Assembly (NCBI RefSeq): GCF_015645445.1
Contig: NZ_JADOGI010000001.1
Location: forward strand, 62,001 to 126,000
DNA length: 64,000 nucleotides
Source: Nonomuraea cypriaca
GTDB taxonomy: Bacteria; Actinomycetota; Actinomycetes; Streptosporangiales; Streptosporangiaceae
Direction of reading: 5' to 3'
Under the pieces are notes generated by a model. It searched no databases and was not told the origin of the DNA. It worked only from the letters and a program-made list of their open reading frames with translations. The position numbers and the translations under genes are program-made. Below are positions 8,543 through 16,120 of this stretch, in pieces (position 1 is the stretch's first letter; every line of letters begins with the position of its first letter).

Positions 8543-9561
8543 GGTGCCTCCTCTGGCGCGACATGCAGGTGGCAGGCGACCTTCCGGCCGGCTTCGACTT
8601 CGGTCAGTACCGGCTCGACCGTCTCGCAGACGGCGCCGATCTTCTTCGGGCAACGGGACTGGAAGGGACATCCCGGCGGCGGGTCGCTCGGGCTGGGCAC
8701 CTGGCCCTTGAGGCCGACGGGCTCGAACCCCGGCCGCGGTATCGCGTCCATCAGGGCCTTGGTGTAAGGGTGCAGGGGGTCCCTGAAGATCTCGCGGGCC
8801 GGGGCGTCCTCCATCACCCGGCCGAGGTACATCACCAGCACGCGGTCGCTGATGTGCCGTACCACCGCCATGTCGTGCGAGATGAACGCCATGGTCAGCC
8901 GGCGCTCACCCCGCAGGCGCATCAGCAGGTTGACGATCTGCGCCTGGACGGTGACGTCCAGCGAGCTCACCGGCTCGTCGGCGATGATGAGGTCGGGCTC
9001 GAGCAGCAGCGCCCTGGCGATGCCGACCCGCTGCGCCTCACCGCCGGAGAGCTCACGGGGGTATCGATGCGCGAACCTGGACGGGTCCAGCCCCGACTGC
9101 CGCAGGCTCAGCGCCACCCGCTCCACGGCCTCGTCCCCGCGGACACCGTGCACGCCGAGCGCCCGGTGGAGCAGCGTGTCGACGCTCTGCCGCGGGTTGA
9201 GGCTGCCGCGCGGATCCTGGAAGATCATCTGGAGCCGTTTGCGCATCGGCCGCAGCTCCGGCTCGGACATCGTGGAGATGTCCTGGCCGTCGAAGAGGAT
9301 CCTGCCGCTCGTCGGGGTGTACAGCCGGAGCAGCGTCCGTCCCAGGGTGCTCTTGCCGCAGCCGGACTCGCCGACGATGCCGAGCGTCTCGCCGCGGCCG
9401 ACCGTGAGGCTCACCGCCCGTACGGCCTGGACGGTCGTACGCTTACCGGCGATCCTCTCCAGCAGGCCGCCGAGCGTGAAGTACTTGGTGACCTGCTCCG
9501 CCCGCAGCAGCGGTTGCCGTTCCGTCGCGGAGGAGGCAGCGGCACTGGTGTTCGCGGTCAT
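8539..9561 (-). CDS. Oligopeptide/dipeptide ABC transporter ATP-binding protein (OppF/DppF type)
   Basis: This 340-residue ATPase energises the importer encoded upstream. Walker A is GESGCGKSTLGR, the signature is [16 protein letters not shown] and Walker B is DLIIADEPVSSLD. The C-terminal peptide-transporter extension contains LHPYTKALMDAIP and the cysteine cluster CPFQSRCP. The start is the ATG of MTANTSAAA, since longer readings are low-complexity shadow of the neighbouring gene. Its 5' end lies inside the 3' end of the upstream ATPase gene, an unusually long 119-bp overlap, and its stop overlaps the next start as ATGA. Confidence 0.92.
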   Translation of the reverse strand: MTANTSAAASSATERQPLLRAEQVTKYFTLGGLLERIAGKRTTVQAVRAVSLTVGRGETLGIVGESGCGKSTLGRTLLRLYTPTSGRILFDGQDISTMSEPELRPMRKRLQMIFQDPRGSLNPRQSVDTLLHRALGVHGVRGDEAVERVALSLRQSGLDPSRFAHRYPRELSGGEAQRVGIARALLLEPDLIIADEPVSSLDVTVQAQIVNLLMRLRGERRLTMAFISHDMAVVRHISDRVLVMYLGRVMEDAPAREIFRDPLHPYTKALMDAIPRPGFEPVGLKGQVPSPSDPPPGCPFQSRCPKKIGAVCETVEPVLTEVEAGRKVACHLHVAPEEAP

Positions 9562-10558
9562 GGGTGACCAACCTCTCTGGAAGTGTGACCAGTCGCGGCG
9601 GCGTGGACCGGCAGAGGTCGATCGCCTCGGGACATCGGGCCGCGAACCGGCAGCCGGCCAGTTCGTCTGCGGGATCGGGGACGTCCCCCTCGAGCACGGC
9701 GAGCTCGGCGGACTCGTCGTCGATGTTCGGCTGGCTGGCCAGCAGCCGCTGGGTGTACGGGTTCTGCGGGTTCTCGAAGATCTCCTTGGCCGAGGCCAGC
9801 TCGAAGAGTTGCCCGCTGTAGAGCACGGCGATGCGGTCACAGAAGTAACTGGCGACGTCCAGGTCGTGGGTGACCAGGAGCACACTGGTGTTCATCTCGC
9901 GTACCAGCTCGACCAGCTCGCGCAGGATGGTCGCCTGGACCGTCACGTCGAGCGCGGTGGTCGGCTCGTCGGCGATCAGCAGGTCGGGCTCGCCGGACAG
10001 GGCCATGGCGATCGCCGCGCGCTGGCGCATCCCGCCGGACAGCTGGTGCGGGAACCGCCTGGCGCACCCGGCCGGGTCCGGGATGCCCATGCGGGCCAGC
10101 ATGTCGACGGCCATGGCCCAGGACCTGCCGCGCCTGGCCAGCCCGCCGGAGTATTTGCGCAGCGTCTCGGTCAGCAGCGACGTGGATTCCCCGGTGTCGT
10201 GGTGCAGCCGGATCGACTCGGCGATCTGCTCGCCGATGGTGAGCACGGGATTGAGCGACGCGGACGGATCCTGGAAGACCACGCCGATCCGCTTGCCGCG
10301 GAAGGCCCGCAGCTCCGCCTGCGTGCTCGACGTGAGATCGGTGCCGTCGAAGGCGATGGTCCCCGCGGTGACGCGGCCGTTGCCGGGCAGGAGCTGGGCG
10401 ATCGCCAGGCCGAGCGTGCTCTTGCCCGATCCGGACTCCCCGACGAGCCCGACGATCGCGCCGCGCTCCATGGTGAGGTTGATGTCGCGGAGCGCGGGCA
10501 TCCGGGTGTTGCCCCGCGTGTAGGCGACGTCCAGGTCGGCGACCTCGAGCAGACTCAC
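9443..10558 (-). CDS. Oligopeptide/dipeptide ABC transporter ATP-binding protein (OppD/DppD type)
   Basis: This is a 371-residue ATPase with Walker A GESGSGKSTLGL, signature [15 protein letters not shown], Walker B DLLIADEPTTALD and the OppD-type C-terminal region ending in the CRFAARCPEAIDLC cysteine motif. After the expected family end (REHQCRC) the frame continues for about 35 arginine- and alanine-rich residues. This extension reads through the start of the next ATPase gene and causes the 119-bp overlap. The extension is probably recent stop-codon loss and not a domain. The GTG start at 10558 sits in the last unit of a tandem repeat that also supplies a GAGAGG ribosome binding site. Confidence 0.92.
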   Translation of the reverse strand: MSLLEVADLDVAYTRGNTRMPALRDINLTMERGAIVGLVGESGSGKSTLGLAIAQLLPGNGRVTAGTIAFDGTDLTSSTQAELRAFRGKRIGVVFQDPSASLNPVLTIGEQIAESIRLHHDTGESTSLLTETLRKYSGGLARRGRSWAMAVDMLARMGIPDPAGCARRFPHQLSGGMRQRAAIAMALSGEPDLLIADEPTTALDVTVQATILRELVELVREMNTSVLLVTHDLDVASYFCDRIAVLYSGQLFELASAKEIFENPQNPYTQRLLASQPNIDDESAELAVLEGDVPDPADELAGCRFAARCPEAIDLCRSTPPRLVTLPERLVTHDREHQCRCLLRDGTATAAAGGAGHQVLHARRPAGEDRR

Positions 10559-10648
10559 AGCGCCTCTCTCACAGTGCCTCTTTCACAGTGCCTCTTTTCG
10601 CAGGGACTCTTTTCGCAGGGACTCATTCACGGTGCTCTTTCACAGGGC
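10554..10648. repeat. Seven tandem 13-15 bp units carrying stop, SD-like and GTG elements
   Basis: Read on the minus strand, the unit is GAGGCACTGTGAAA-like. The first unit contains the last codons and TGA stop of the permease gene (GAGGCCCTGTGA). The last contains the purine-rich ribosome binding site and GTG start of the ATPase gene (GAGGCGCTGTGAGT). Five further copies fill the spacer. Because each copy has GAGG followed by GTGA or a close variant, the array multiplies potential initiation sites. It is of the same kind as the arrays at 2647-2757 and 31646-31716. Confidence 0.8.
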
Positions 10649-11488
10649 CTCCGATGTGCCGAACGACCGCTGCAGCGCGCGGCCGAACAGGTTGGTCCCC
10701 AAGACGGTGATCATGATGCAGAGGCCGGGGAACACGGCGAGCCACCACGCGCTGTGGAAGAAGTCACGGCTGTCCGAGAGGATCAGTCCCCAGGTCGGGG
10801 TGTCCGCCGCGACCCCCAGGCCCAGGAACGACAGCGCCGCCTCGCCGAGGATGCCGGCCCCCACGGCGCTGGTGGCCTGCACGATGATCGGGCCGAAGGC
10901 GTTGGGCAGCACCTCACGAGCCAGCATCGGGGTCTTGCGCATGCCGATGACCCGCGCGGCCGTGACGAACTCGCTGTCGCGCAGGCGCAGGGTCTCGCCG
11001 CGCACCAGGCGGGCGAAGTCGTCGACGTAGGTGATCGAGATCGCCAGGATCACGTTGCCGAACCCGTTCCCGAGAATGGAGACGATCACCAGCGCGGCGA
11101 TCAGCTCGGGGAACGCCCACTGCACCTCGACCAGGCGGCTGATGACGTCGTCGATCCAGCCGCGGAAGAACCCGGCGAGCAGCCCGAGCACCGTCCCCAC
11201 GATGCCGCCGATGAGCGCCACGCCGATCCCCACGGCCACCGACACCCTGGTCCCGTTGAGTACGCGGGAGAACACGTCACGTCCCAGCGAGTCGGTGCCC
11301 ATGAGGTGGGCGCCGCTGGGCGGGAGCAGGAGGTCGTGTTCCTGGGAGTTCGGGTCGTACGGCGAGAGCATCGGCCCGAAGACGGCCGCCAGGATCAGCA
11401 CCAGGAGGATGGCCATCGAGACCAGCCCGAGCCTGTCGTGCAGCAGTCGCGAGCGCACGGAGGTCCGCGTCGTGGCCGTCGTCGTCAT
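10640..11488 (-). CDS. Peptide-type ABC transporter permease (DppC/OppC type)
   Basis: This 282-residue inner-membrane permease has an N-terminal helix (LVSMAILLVLILAAVFGPM) and the OppC_N pattern HLMGTDSLGRDVFSRVLNG. Five further helices follow, with the EAA-like coupling loop around FVTAARVIGMRKTPMLAREVLPNA. It pairs with the product of 11485-12441 to form the translocation pore. Its ATG overlaps the stop of the upstream permease gene as ATGA and is preceded by GGAGG. The stop codon lies in the first unit of the tandem array that fills the spacer to the next gene. Confidence 0.93.
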   Translation of the reverse strand: MTTTATTRTSVRSRLLHDRLGLVSMAILLVLILAAVFGPMLSPYDPNSQEHDLLLPPSGAHLMGTDSLGRDVFSRVLNGTRVSVAVGIGVALIGGIVGTVLGLLAGFFRGWIDDVISRLVEVQWAFPELIAALVIVSILGNGFGNVILAISITYVDDFARLVRGETLRLRDSEFVTAARVIGMRKTPMLAREVLPNAFGPIIVQATSAVGAGILGEAALSFLGLGVAADTPTWGLILSDSRDFFHSAWWLAVFPGLCIMITVLGTNLFGRALQRSFGTSEAL

Positions 11489-12441
11489 GCCGTACCTCCG
11501 ATCAGCCGGATGCGCGGGTTCAGTACCGCGTAGAGCAGGTCGACCAGGATGTTCACCACGACGAAGACGACGCTGATCAGCAGGATGACCCCCTGGATCG
11601 CCGGGTAGTCACGGTTGGTGATCGCGTCGACCAGCACGCGGCCGACACCGTTGATGGCGAACACCGTCTCGGTGACCACGGCGCCGCTGAGCAGGCCGCC
11701 GGTGTGGATCCCGGCCATCGTGATCACGGGGATGAAGGCGTTCGGCACCACGTGCTTCGCCATGATGACGGACTCGCGAAGGCCCTTCGCCCGCGCCATC
11801 TGCGCGTACGGCTCCCGCAGCGCCTCCGCCATCGAGCTCCTGGTGATCAGGACCAACGGCGCCGCGTAGGCGAGCCCCAGGCACGTGCCGGGCATCAGGA
11901 TGTGGCCGAGCCACTGCCCCAGCCCTTCTTCCATCGGCGCGTATCCGTACGCGGGCAGCCACCCCAGGTCGACCGCCATCAGCAGGATGAGCAGCATGCC
12001 CAGCCAGAACGTCGGCAGGGACAGCCCGATCAGGCCGACGCCGCTCGACACGGGCCCGGCGATCCTGTTCCTCCGCCTGGCCGCCCTGGCGCCGAGCGGG
12101 ATCGCCAGCAGCAGGCCGACGACCAGCCCGATCAGCGTGAGGCTGAGTGTCCTCGGTATCGCCTCCACCAGCATGTCGCGCACGCTGGTCCCGCCGGCCA
12201 CGGAGTCGCCGAGGTCGAGGCTCAGGGTCCGGCCGAGGTATTCGCCGTACTGGACGATCAGCGGTTGGTCCAGGCCGAGCCGGCGTTCGAGGACCCTGGC
12301 CGCCTCGGGGGTGTAGTCGGCGCCCAGGAGGGCGTCGACCGGTCCTCCCGGGACCAGTCGCACGATGAAGAACACCACCGTGATGACCAGCCACACGACG
12401 ATGGCGGCGTGGATCAGCCGCTTGACGCAGTACAGAAGCAA
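11485..12441 (-). CDS. Peptide-type ABC transporter permease (DppB/OppB type)
   Basis: This is a 318-residue permease with about six helices. The N-terminal helix contains VVFFIVRLVPGGPVDALLG, the hallmark of DppB/OppB proteins, and the coupling loop is PYAQMARAKGLRESVIMAKHVVPNA. The start is a TTG (LLLYCVKRL) 20 bp after the binding protein gene. It forms the heterodimeric pore with the permease at 10640-11488. The substrate class is usually peptides, but opines, nickel and glutathione are also carried by this family, so the ligand is open. Confidence 0.93.
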   Translation of the reverse strand: MLLYCVKRLIHAAIVVWLVITVVFFIVRLVPGGPVDALLGADYTPEAARVLERRLGLDQPLIVQYGEYLGRTLSLDLGDSVAGGTSVRDMLVEAIPRTLSLTLIGLVVGLLLAIPLGARAARRRNRIAGPVSSGVGLIGLSLPTFWLGMLLILLMAVDLGWLPAYGYAPMEEGLGQWLGHILMPGTCLGLAYAAPLVLITRSSMAEALREPYAQMARAKGLRESVIMAKHVVPNAFIPVITMAGIHTGGLLSGAVVTETVFAINGVGRVLVDAITNRDYPAIQGVILLISVVFVVVNILVDLLYAVLNPRIRLIGGTA

Positions 12442-12461
12442 CTGACGAGCCTCTCCCGTTG

Positions 12462-14069
12462 CTACTTGTCGAGCCAGACTGTCCTGAGGCTTCTGAGCTC
12501 CGGGACCTTCTGGTAGCCCTTGAGCTGCGCGCTCATGCCGAGCAGGTCCCGGCTGTGGTACGTGAACACCGCCGCGACATCGCTGATGAGCAGGTTCTGG
12601 ATCTCCCAGAGGATCTTGGCGCGTTCCGCGCGGCCGGGCGTGACCCGTTCCTTGGCGATCAGGTCGTCGACCTTCGGATTGCTGTAGCCGAAGGTGTTCG
12701 TGGCGCCGTCCGTGGTGAAGTACTTGTAGACCGAGTCGTCAGGGTCCGGGTCCGAGGCGCTGCCCGAGTGCAGGATCGAGTAGTTGCTGTCGCGATAGCC
12801 GCGCGCGGAGTAGACCGACTTCTCCACACTCGTCAGCCGCACCTGGACGCCGATCTTGCCGAGCATGTCGGCGAGCACCTGGTCGGTGCGCTCGAAACCG
12901 GGCGTCGTCATGAAATCCAGCGATACGTTCGACACATTGGCGTCGGACATCAGCTTCTGGGCGCCCGCGAGGTCGTAGTCCTGGCTGGTCGGCACCTTGG
13001 GGTCGTACGCCCACTTGACGGCGAGGCTGTACGGGCCGTACCCGGGGTCGCCCTGCCCGAAGAGCGCCTTCTGGATCAGCGTCTTCCTGTCGATGGCCTT
13101 GGCGAACGCGAGACGGACCCGCGGATCCGCCAGATACGGCGCCGCCGTGCTCTTGTAGTTCATCCACATGCCGCTCCAGCCGACACCCGGCTCGCTGACC
13201 ACGACGAGGTTGGGTGACCTCCGCAGCGCCTCGTACGACTGCGGCCGGAGGATGTGCGCGAACTGCACGTCGCCGGACAGCAGCGCGGACTGGACGGTCG
13301 TCGGCTCCGGCACCAGGTCGATGACGACCTCGTCGAGCAGCGGGAAGCCGGCCTCCCAGTACTTGTCGTGTCTGGTCAGGGTGAGGTGGTCTCCCGGCAC
13401 GTGCTCGGTGACCTTGAAGGGCCCGGTGCCCACGGGCGTCAGCCCGTACTTGTCCGCGCCCATCTCGGTCAGCGCCCGCTTGTTGACCGCGCCCATGATC
13501 GCGCCGGGCATCGCCGTCAGCTGCGTCAGGAGCAGCCCGGACGGCTGCTCCAGCTTCATGACGATCGTGTGGTCGTCCGGCGCCGTGACCTCCATCGGCG
13601 GGAGGTTCGCGTTCGCCGACCCGAGTTCGGGGTCGGTCGCCCGCTGATGCGTGAAGATGATGTCCTGCGCGTCGAACTCGTCACCGTTGTGCCAGACGAC
13701 GTTCTTGCGCAGCTTGAAGGTGTAGGTCTTCCCGTCCTCGCTGACCTTCCAGCTCTCCGCCAGAGCACCCTCGACGTCGAGTTCGGGGGTCAGCCGCGTC
13801 AGGCCCTCGACGATGTTGACGAGTAATGCGAGCTGGTCGAAGCCGGTGGTCCGCTGCGGGTCGAGGGTGAGGAACCTGTCGATGTTCCACGCCGCCTTGA
13901 TGCTGCCGCCGCGCCTGGCCTGCTGCGACCCGGCGCCGGCCGATTCCGCCGGGCTCCCTGACGATCCGCAGGCGGCGAGTGTCAGGGCCGCCGCCCCGCC
14001 GAGGGAGTACCGCAGCAGGGTCCGCCTGGACACCCGGTCGCCACTGAGCTCTGACCAATCGTGAGACAT
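12462..14069 (-). CDS. ABC transporter substrate-binding lipoprotein, peptide family (SBP_bac_5)
   Basis: This 535-residue family 5 solute-binding protein has a Tat-like stretch SRRTLLRYSLGG followed by a lipobox LAAC at about residues 31-34, so it should be anchored to the outer face of the membrane. The start of the mature domain (GGSIKAAWNIDRFLTLDPQ), the region WKVSEDGKTYTFKLRKNVVWHNG and the GTGPFKV motif are characteristic of the family. It is the first gene of the 14-kb minus-strand operon and lies divergent to the GntR regulator gene, with a candidate operator in the 336-bp gap. The start ATG is preceded by GGAGC. Confidence 0.93.
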   Translation of the reverse strand: MSHDWSELSGDRVSRRTLLRYSLGGAAALTLAACGSSGSPAESAGAGSQQARRGGSIKAAWNIDRFLTLDPQRTTGFDQLALLVNIVEGLTRLTPELDVEGALAESWKVSEDGKTYTFKLRKNVVWHNGDEFDAQDIIFTHQRATDPELGSANANLPPMEVTAPDDHTIVMKLEQPSGLLLTQLTAMPGAIMGAVNKRALTEMGADKYGLTPVGTGPFKVTEHVPGDHLTLTRHDKYWEAGFPLLDEVVIDLVPEPTTVQSALLSGDVQFAHILRPQSYEALRRSPNLVVVSEPGVGWSGMWMNYKSTAAPYLADPRVRLAFAKAIDRKTLIQKALFGQGDPGYGPYSLAVKWAYDPKVPTSQDYDLAGAQKLMSDANVSNVSLDFMTTPGFERTDQVLADMLGKIGVQVRLTSVEKSVYSARGYRDSNYSILHSGSASDPDPDDSVYKYFTTDGATNTFGYSNPKVDDLIAKERVTPGRAERAKILWEIQNLLISDVAAVFTYHSRDLLGMSAQLKGYQKVPELRSLRTVWLDK

Positions 14070-14317
14070 CTACGCTCCAAGCCGGCGACGGTTGCCGCCC
14101 TGATGATGAGGGGGATGTTGGGAACGCGTAGGAGATATTGCTCGGCGGCCTGCCCAGGGCGCGCGGGGGACATCGGGGCGTTTCCCTCGGTGCGAGCCGG
14201 TGGGGCCGCGGTGGGTATGAAGCTGTCTTCGAGGTGGACGCGGATCGATGTGCTGGTTTCGGCTGGGCGCATCTGACGCAGGAATGTCAGCAGGCCACTC
14301 CAGGCAAAAACGGAATA

Positions 14318-14337
14318 CCAACCTGTATACAGATTGG
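14318..14337. promoter_or_regulatory. Near-perfect 20-bp palindrome, probable FCD-GntR operator
   Basis: CCAACCTGTATACAGATTGG matches its own reverse complement at 18 of 20 positions and has the TGTATACA core common among FCD-type GntR operators. It lies 68 bp upstream of the regulator gene and about 250 bp upstream of the binding protein gene transcribed the other way, the expected position for control of both. Binding is inferred from position and symmetry. The rest of the 14070-14405 gap shows nothing else I can name. Confidence 0.6.
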
Positions 14338-14405
14338 CGTGCGAACTGGCAAGGTTTCCCGATTTTCCGAGGAGTACGCGCCCTCCGGCGGATTACCCTT
14401 GTCCT

Positions 14406-15065
14406 ATGACCGACTCCGGACCGCGGGGCCCGCTTCTCGCGTCAACCCTGGCGGACGTCGTCTACACCCGTCTCCATGAGGACCTCGTGCTCGGCCGACT
14501 GCGGCCCAACTCCCTGCTCCTCGAGGGCGAACTGGCCGACGGCCTCGATGTCAGCCGCACCCCGGTGCGCGAGGCCCTGCAACGGCTCGCCAAGGACGGC
14601 CTCGTCGTCTCCCGCCGCCGGCGATGGGTCGTGGTGGAGCCGACGCTGGAGGAGATCCGCGACATCTACGACGTCCGGACCGCCATCGAGGGATTCGCCG
14701 CCCGGCTCGTGATCGAACGCGCCACACAGGGTCAGCTCGACGCGATCATCGACGCCCTCCGGTCCCGCGAGCACGCGGGACCGGGCTTCGACGAATTCGT
14801 CATCAGCAACGAACGCTTCCACCGGCTCATCGTCGAGGCGTCGGGAAACCGCAGGCTCATCGAGGCCCACGAACGCAGCAAACACTTCTACTTCAACACC
14901 CAGGTCGCCCGCCTCTACCTGCCTTCAGAGCTGGAGGAGTCCCACCGTCAGCACCAGGCTCTGGTCAAGGCGATCCTCGAGCGGGACGGCGACGAAGCCG
15001 ACCGCGTCACCCGGGAGCACATCACCGGCGCTTTCGCGATCATCCAGCAACGCGGCGGCCGCTGA
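14406..15065 (+). CDS. GntR-family transcriptional regulator, FadR/FCD type
   Basis: This is a 219-residue regulator. The N-terminal winged helix-turn-helix (about residues 15-80) contains LADGLDVSRTPVREALQRLAKDGLV. The C-terminal all-helical FCD effector domain contains YDVRTAIEGFAARL, the ligand-region histidine in NERFHRLIV, and a late histidine in EESHRQHQALV. FCD regulators usually bind an organic acid or amino-acid-derived ligand and repress an adjacent operon. The start MTDSGPRG has no clear Shine-Dalgarno sequence. TACCCT at 14394-14399 ends 6 nt before the ATG, so a leaderless mRNA is possible. The divergent position points to control of the peptide uptake and hydrolysis operon. Confidence 0.9.
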   Translation: MTDSGPRGPLLASTLADVVYTRLHEDLVLGRLRPNSLLLEGELADGLDVSRTPVREALQRLAKDGLVVSRRRRWVVVEPTLEEIRDIYDVRTAIEGFAARLVIERATQGQLDAIIDALRSREHAGPGFDEFVISNERFHRLIVEASGNRRLIEAHERSKHFYFNTQVARLYLPSELEESHRQHQALVKAILERDGDEADRVTREHITGAFAIIQQRGGR

Positions 15066-15093
15066 CCCGGGCCTGCTCCCGGTCCTGCGCGAA

Positions 15094-15507
15094 TCAAGCC
15101 CGAAGCTGGCGAGTGATGGAGGGGTCGGTGATGGCGGTGTCGTTCGCCAGCAGGAAAGCCTTGCTGAGGATGAGCGCCAACCGGCCGTCCTCCTCGAAGG
15201 GAAGGAACAGTCCGGCGTGGGGGTCGCGTGCGGAAACGATGCACAGGTAGGCGTCGTTGGGTTCCATCAGGATGTTCGCCGACCCCAGATGGATCTTGTA
15301 CGTACGCAGATCACCCCGGACCACTAGGAAACGGTCGGTCATGGTGCATCGGTCGGCGATGGTCGTACGCCCGATCAATCGGGACAGTGCGTCGCGCCGT
15401 ACCTCCGCAGAGGGCGGCAGAGCCGCGAACGAGCCGGTCTGCCCGTAGTCCCGCAGCCGGTCAGGCCCCTGGCCGGTCCACTGAGGATCAGTCGTGATCG
15501 AGGCCAC
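15094..15507 (-). pseudogene. C-terminal remnant of a DUF4132-type large protein
   Basis: This 137-residue frame contains TDRFLVVRGDLRTYKIHLG and ANILMEPNDAYLCIV. In my recollection these are the conserved end (DUF7737 region) of DUF4132 proteins, which are normally many hundreds of residues or longer. Upstream of the frame I find no continuation of such a protein. The piece is therefore probably a 3' remnant, although a short ATG-started ORF remains. It lies convergent to the GntR regulator and next to other gene scraps, marking this as a decaying junction between islands. Confidence 0.6.
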
Positions 15508-15551
15508 GGCCGCCTGTCTGCACGGTCGTATGTCGGCAGGGCGCCGACCGA

Positions 15552-15797
15552 GTGCTCTCCCGGACGATGGCGGAGGCGATCGCGTCCGATGATGGGTACG
15601 CCGCCCGCGACGTACTCGGCTACCCCGCGATAAGCCTGACCAGCGGACCCCGCAAGGCGCTGGCCCGGCTGGTGGCCTCCGCGGGCCTTGGAGCCGGGGT
15701 TCTAGCCGAGCCTCTGCTCGGCTCGCTCATCACCTCAGCGCAGTTCGCCGCAGAAGCGCTGGCCAGGTCGATGCTCGGCGCGGCTCAACGGGCCTGA
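15552..15797 (+). CDS. Small hypothetical protein, possibly a gene fragment
   Basis: This is an 81-residue GTG-started frame rich in Ala, Gly and Leu (PRKALARLVASAGLGAG and an amphipathic tail LITSAQFAAEALARSML). I do not recognise a family. No clear ribosome binding site is seen. It sits between a DUF4132 remnant and a short-chain dehydrogenase scrap, so it may itself be a remnant, and the coding call is weak. Confidence 0.25.
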   Translation: MLSRTMAEAIASDDGYAARDVLGYPAISLTSGPRKALARLVASAGLGAGVLAEPLLGSLITSAQFAAEALARSMLGAAQRA

Positions 15798-15896
15798 CAG
15801 CCAGAGTTCCCGCTACGAGGGACGGCTCGTTTGCGGATCTGATCCGGCCGCCGTTCGTGTGGGTGAGACGTACGGCGGTCCGACGCGGTCAGGAAC

Positions 15897-15980
15897 ATGG
15901 TCGGCCGCACGGTCGAGCGGTTCGGCCGCCTGGATTGCGCGCTCAATAACCCCGGCGTGGAGCTCCGGGGCCTGATGTGA
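15897..15980 (+). pseudogene. Short-chain dehydrogenase (SDR) scrap
   Basis: The 27-codon frame MVGRTVERFGRLDCALNN then PGVELRGLM ends in TGA. It reproduces the centre of classical SDR enzymes, where a helix leads to the strand D-x-x-x-NNAG; here the NNAG motif has become NNPG. No Rossmann N-terminus or YxxxK region is found around it. It is a short relic of a reductase gene. Confidence 0.65.
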
Positions 15981-16012
15981 GGTTTGTCGGTCCGACATGG
16001 GCATGAGGACTG

Positions 16013-16046
16013 ACTGAGAGATGGCACTCACCCGCGATCTCTCAGT
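16013..16046. promoter_or_regulatory. 34-bp inverted repeat, ACTGAGAGAT arms (distal copy)
   Basis: ACTGAGAGAT at 16013-16022 is the exact reverse complement of ATCTCTCAGT at 16037-16046, with 14 bp between the arms. Total length (34 bp) and outer half-sites (ACTGAGA...TCTCAGT) are identical to those of the proximal element at 16075-16108, 62 bp away. The repeat of both spacing and half-site suggests a protein-binding site in two copies upstream of the AlbA_2 gene. Confidence 0.65.
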
Positions 16047-16074
16047 TGATCGCAGTCCGTCGCAACAAGGCCTC

Positions 16075-16108
16075 ACTGAGAAACGTTGCCTGGGCAACGT
16101 TTCTCAGT
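16075..16108. promoter_or_regulatory. Perfect 16-bp-arm inverted repeat overlapping a probable leaderless promoter
   Basis: ACTGAGAAACGTTGCC (16075-16090) and its exact reverse complement (16093-16108) are separated by only TG. A further TCTCAGT half-site follows at 16112-16118, 10 bp on. A promoter can be read here: TTGCCT (16086-16091), 17-nt spacer, TACTCT (16109-16114), then 6 nt to the GTG at 16121. If so, the mRNA starts at the start codon and the repeat covers the -35 box and spacer, as a repressor operator would. A terminator is less likely, because no T tract follows and no active plus-strand gene precedes it. Confidence 0.65.
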
Positions 16109-16120
16109 TACTCTCAGTAT

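Noticed and set aside
6644..8767. Plus-strand open frame of 707 codons opposite the GGT gene
   Set aside because: Antisense shadow of a well supported enzyme gene, with low-complexity Arg/Val-rich composition.
10554..10648. Possible CRISPR array or origin iterons
   Set aside because: Units are 13-15 bp, contiguous without spacers, and begin within a coding end; no cas or rep gene is near.
8852..11533. Plus-strand open frame of 893 codons opposite the ABC transporter genes
   Set aside because: It is antisense to two ATPases and a permease with clear motifs, is rich in Arg, Gly and His, and has no domain. It is a GC-skew shadow frame.
16075..16108. Rho-independent terminator
   Set aside because: No T tract follows, and the next gene starts 12 bp later with a promoter overlapping the stem, so an operator role fits better.
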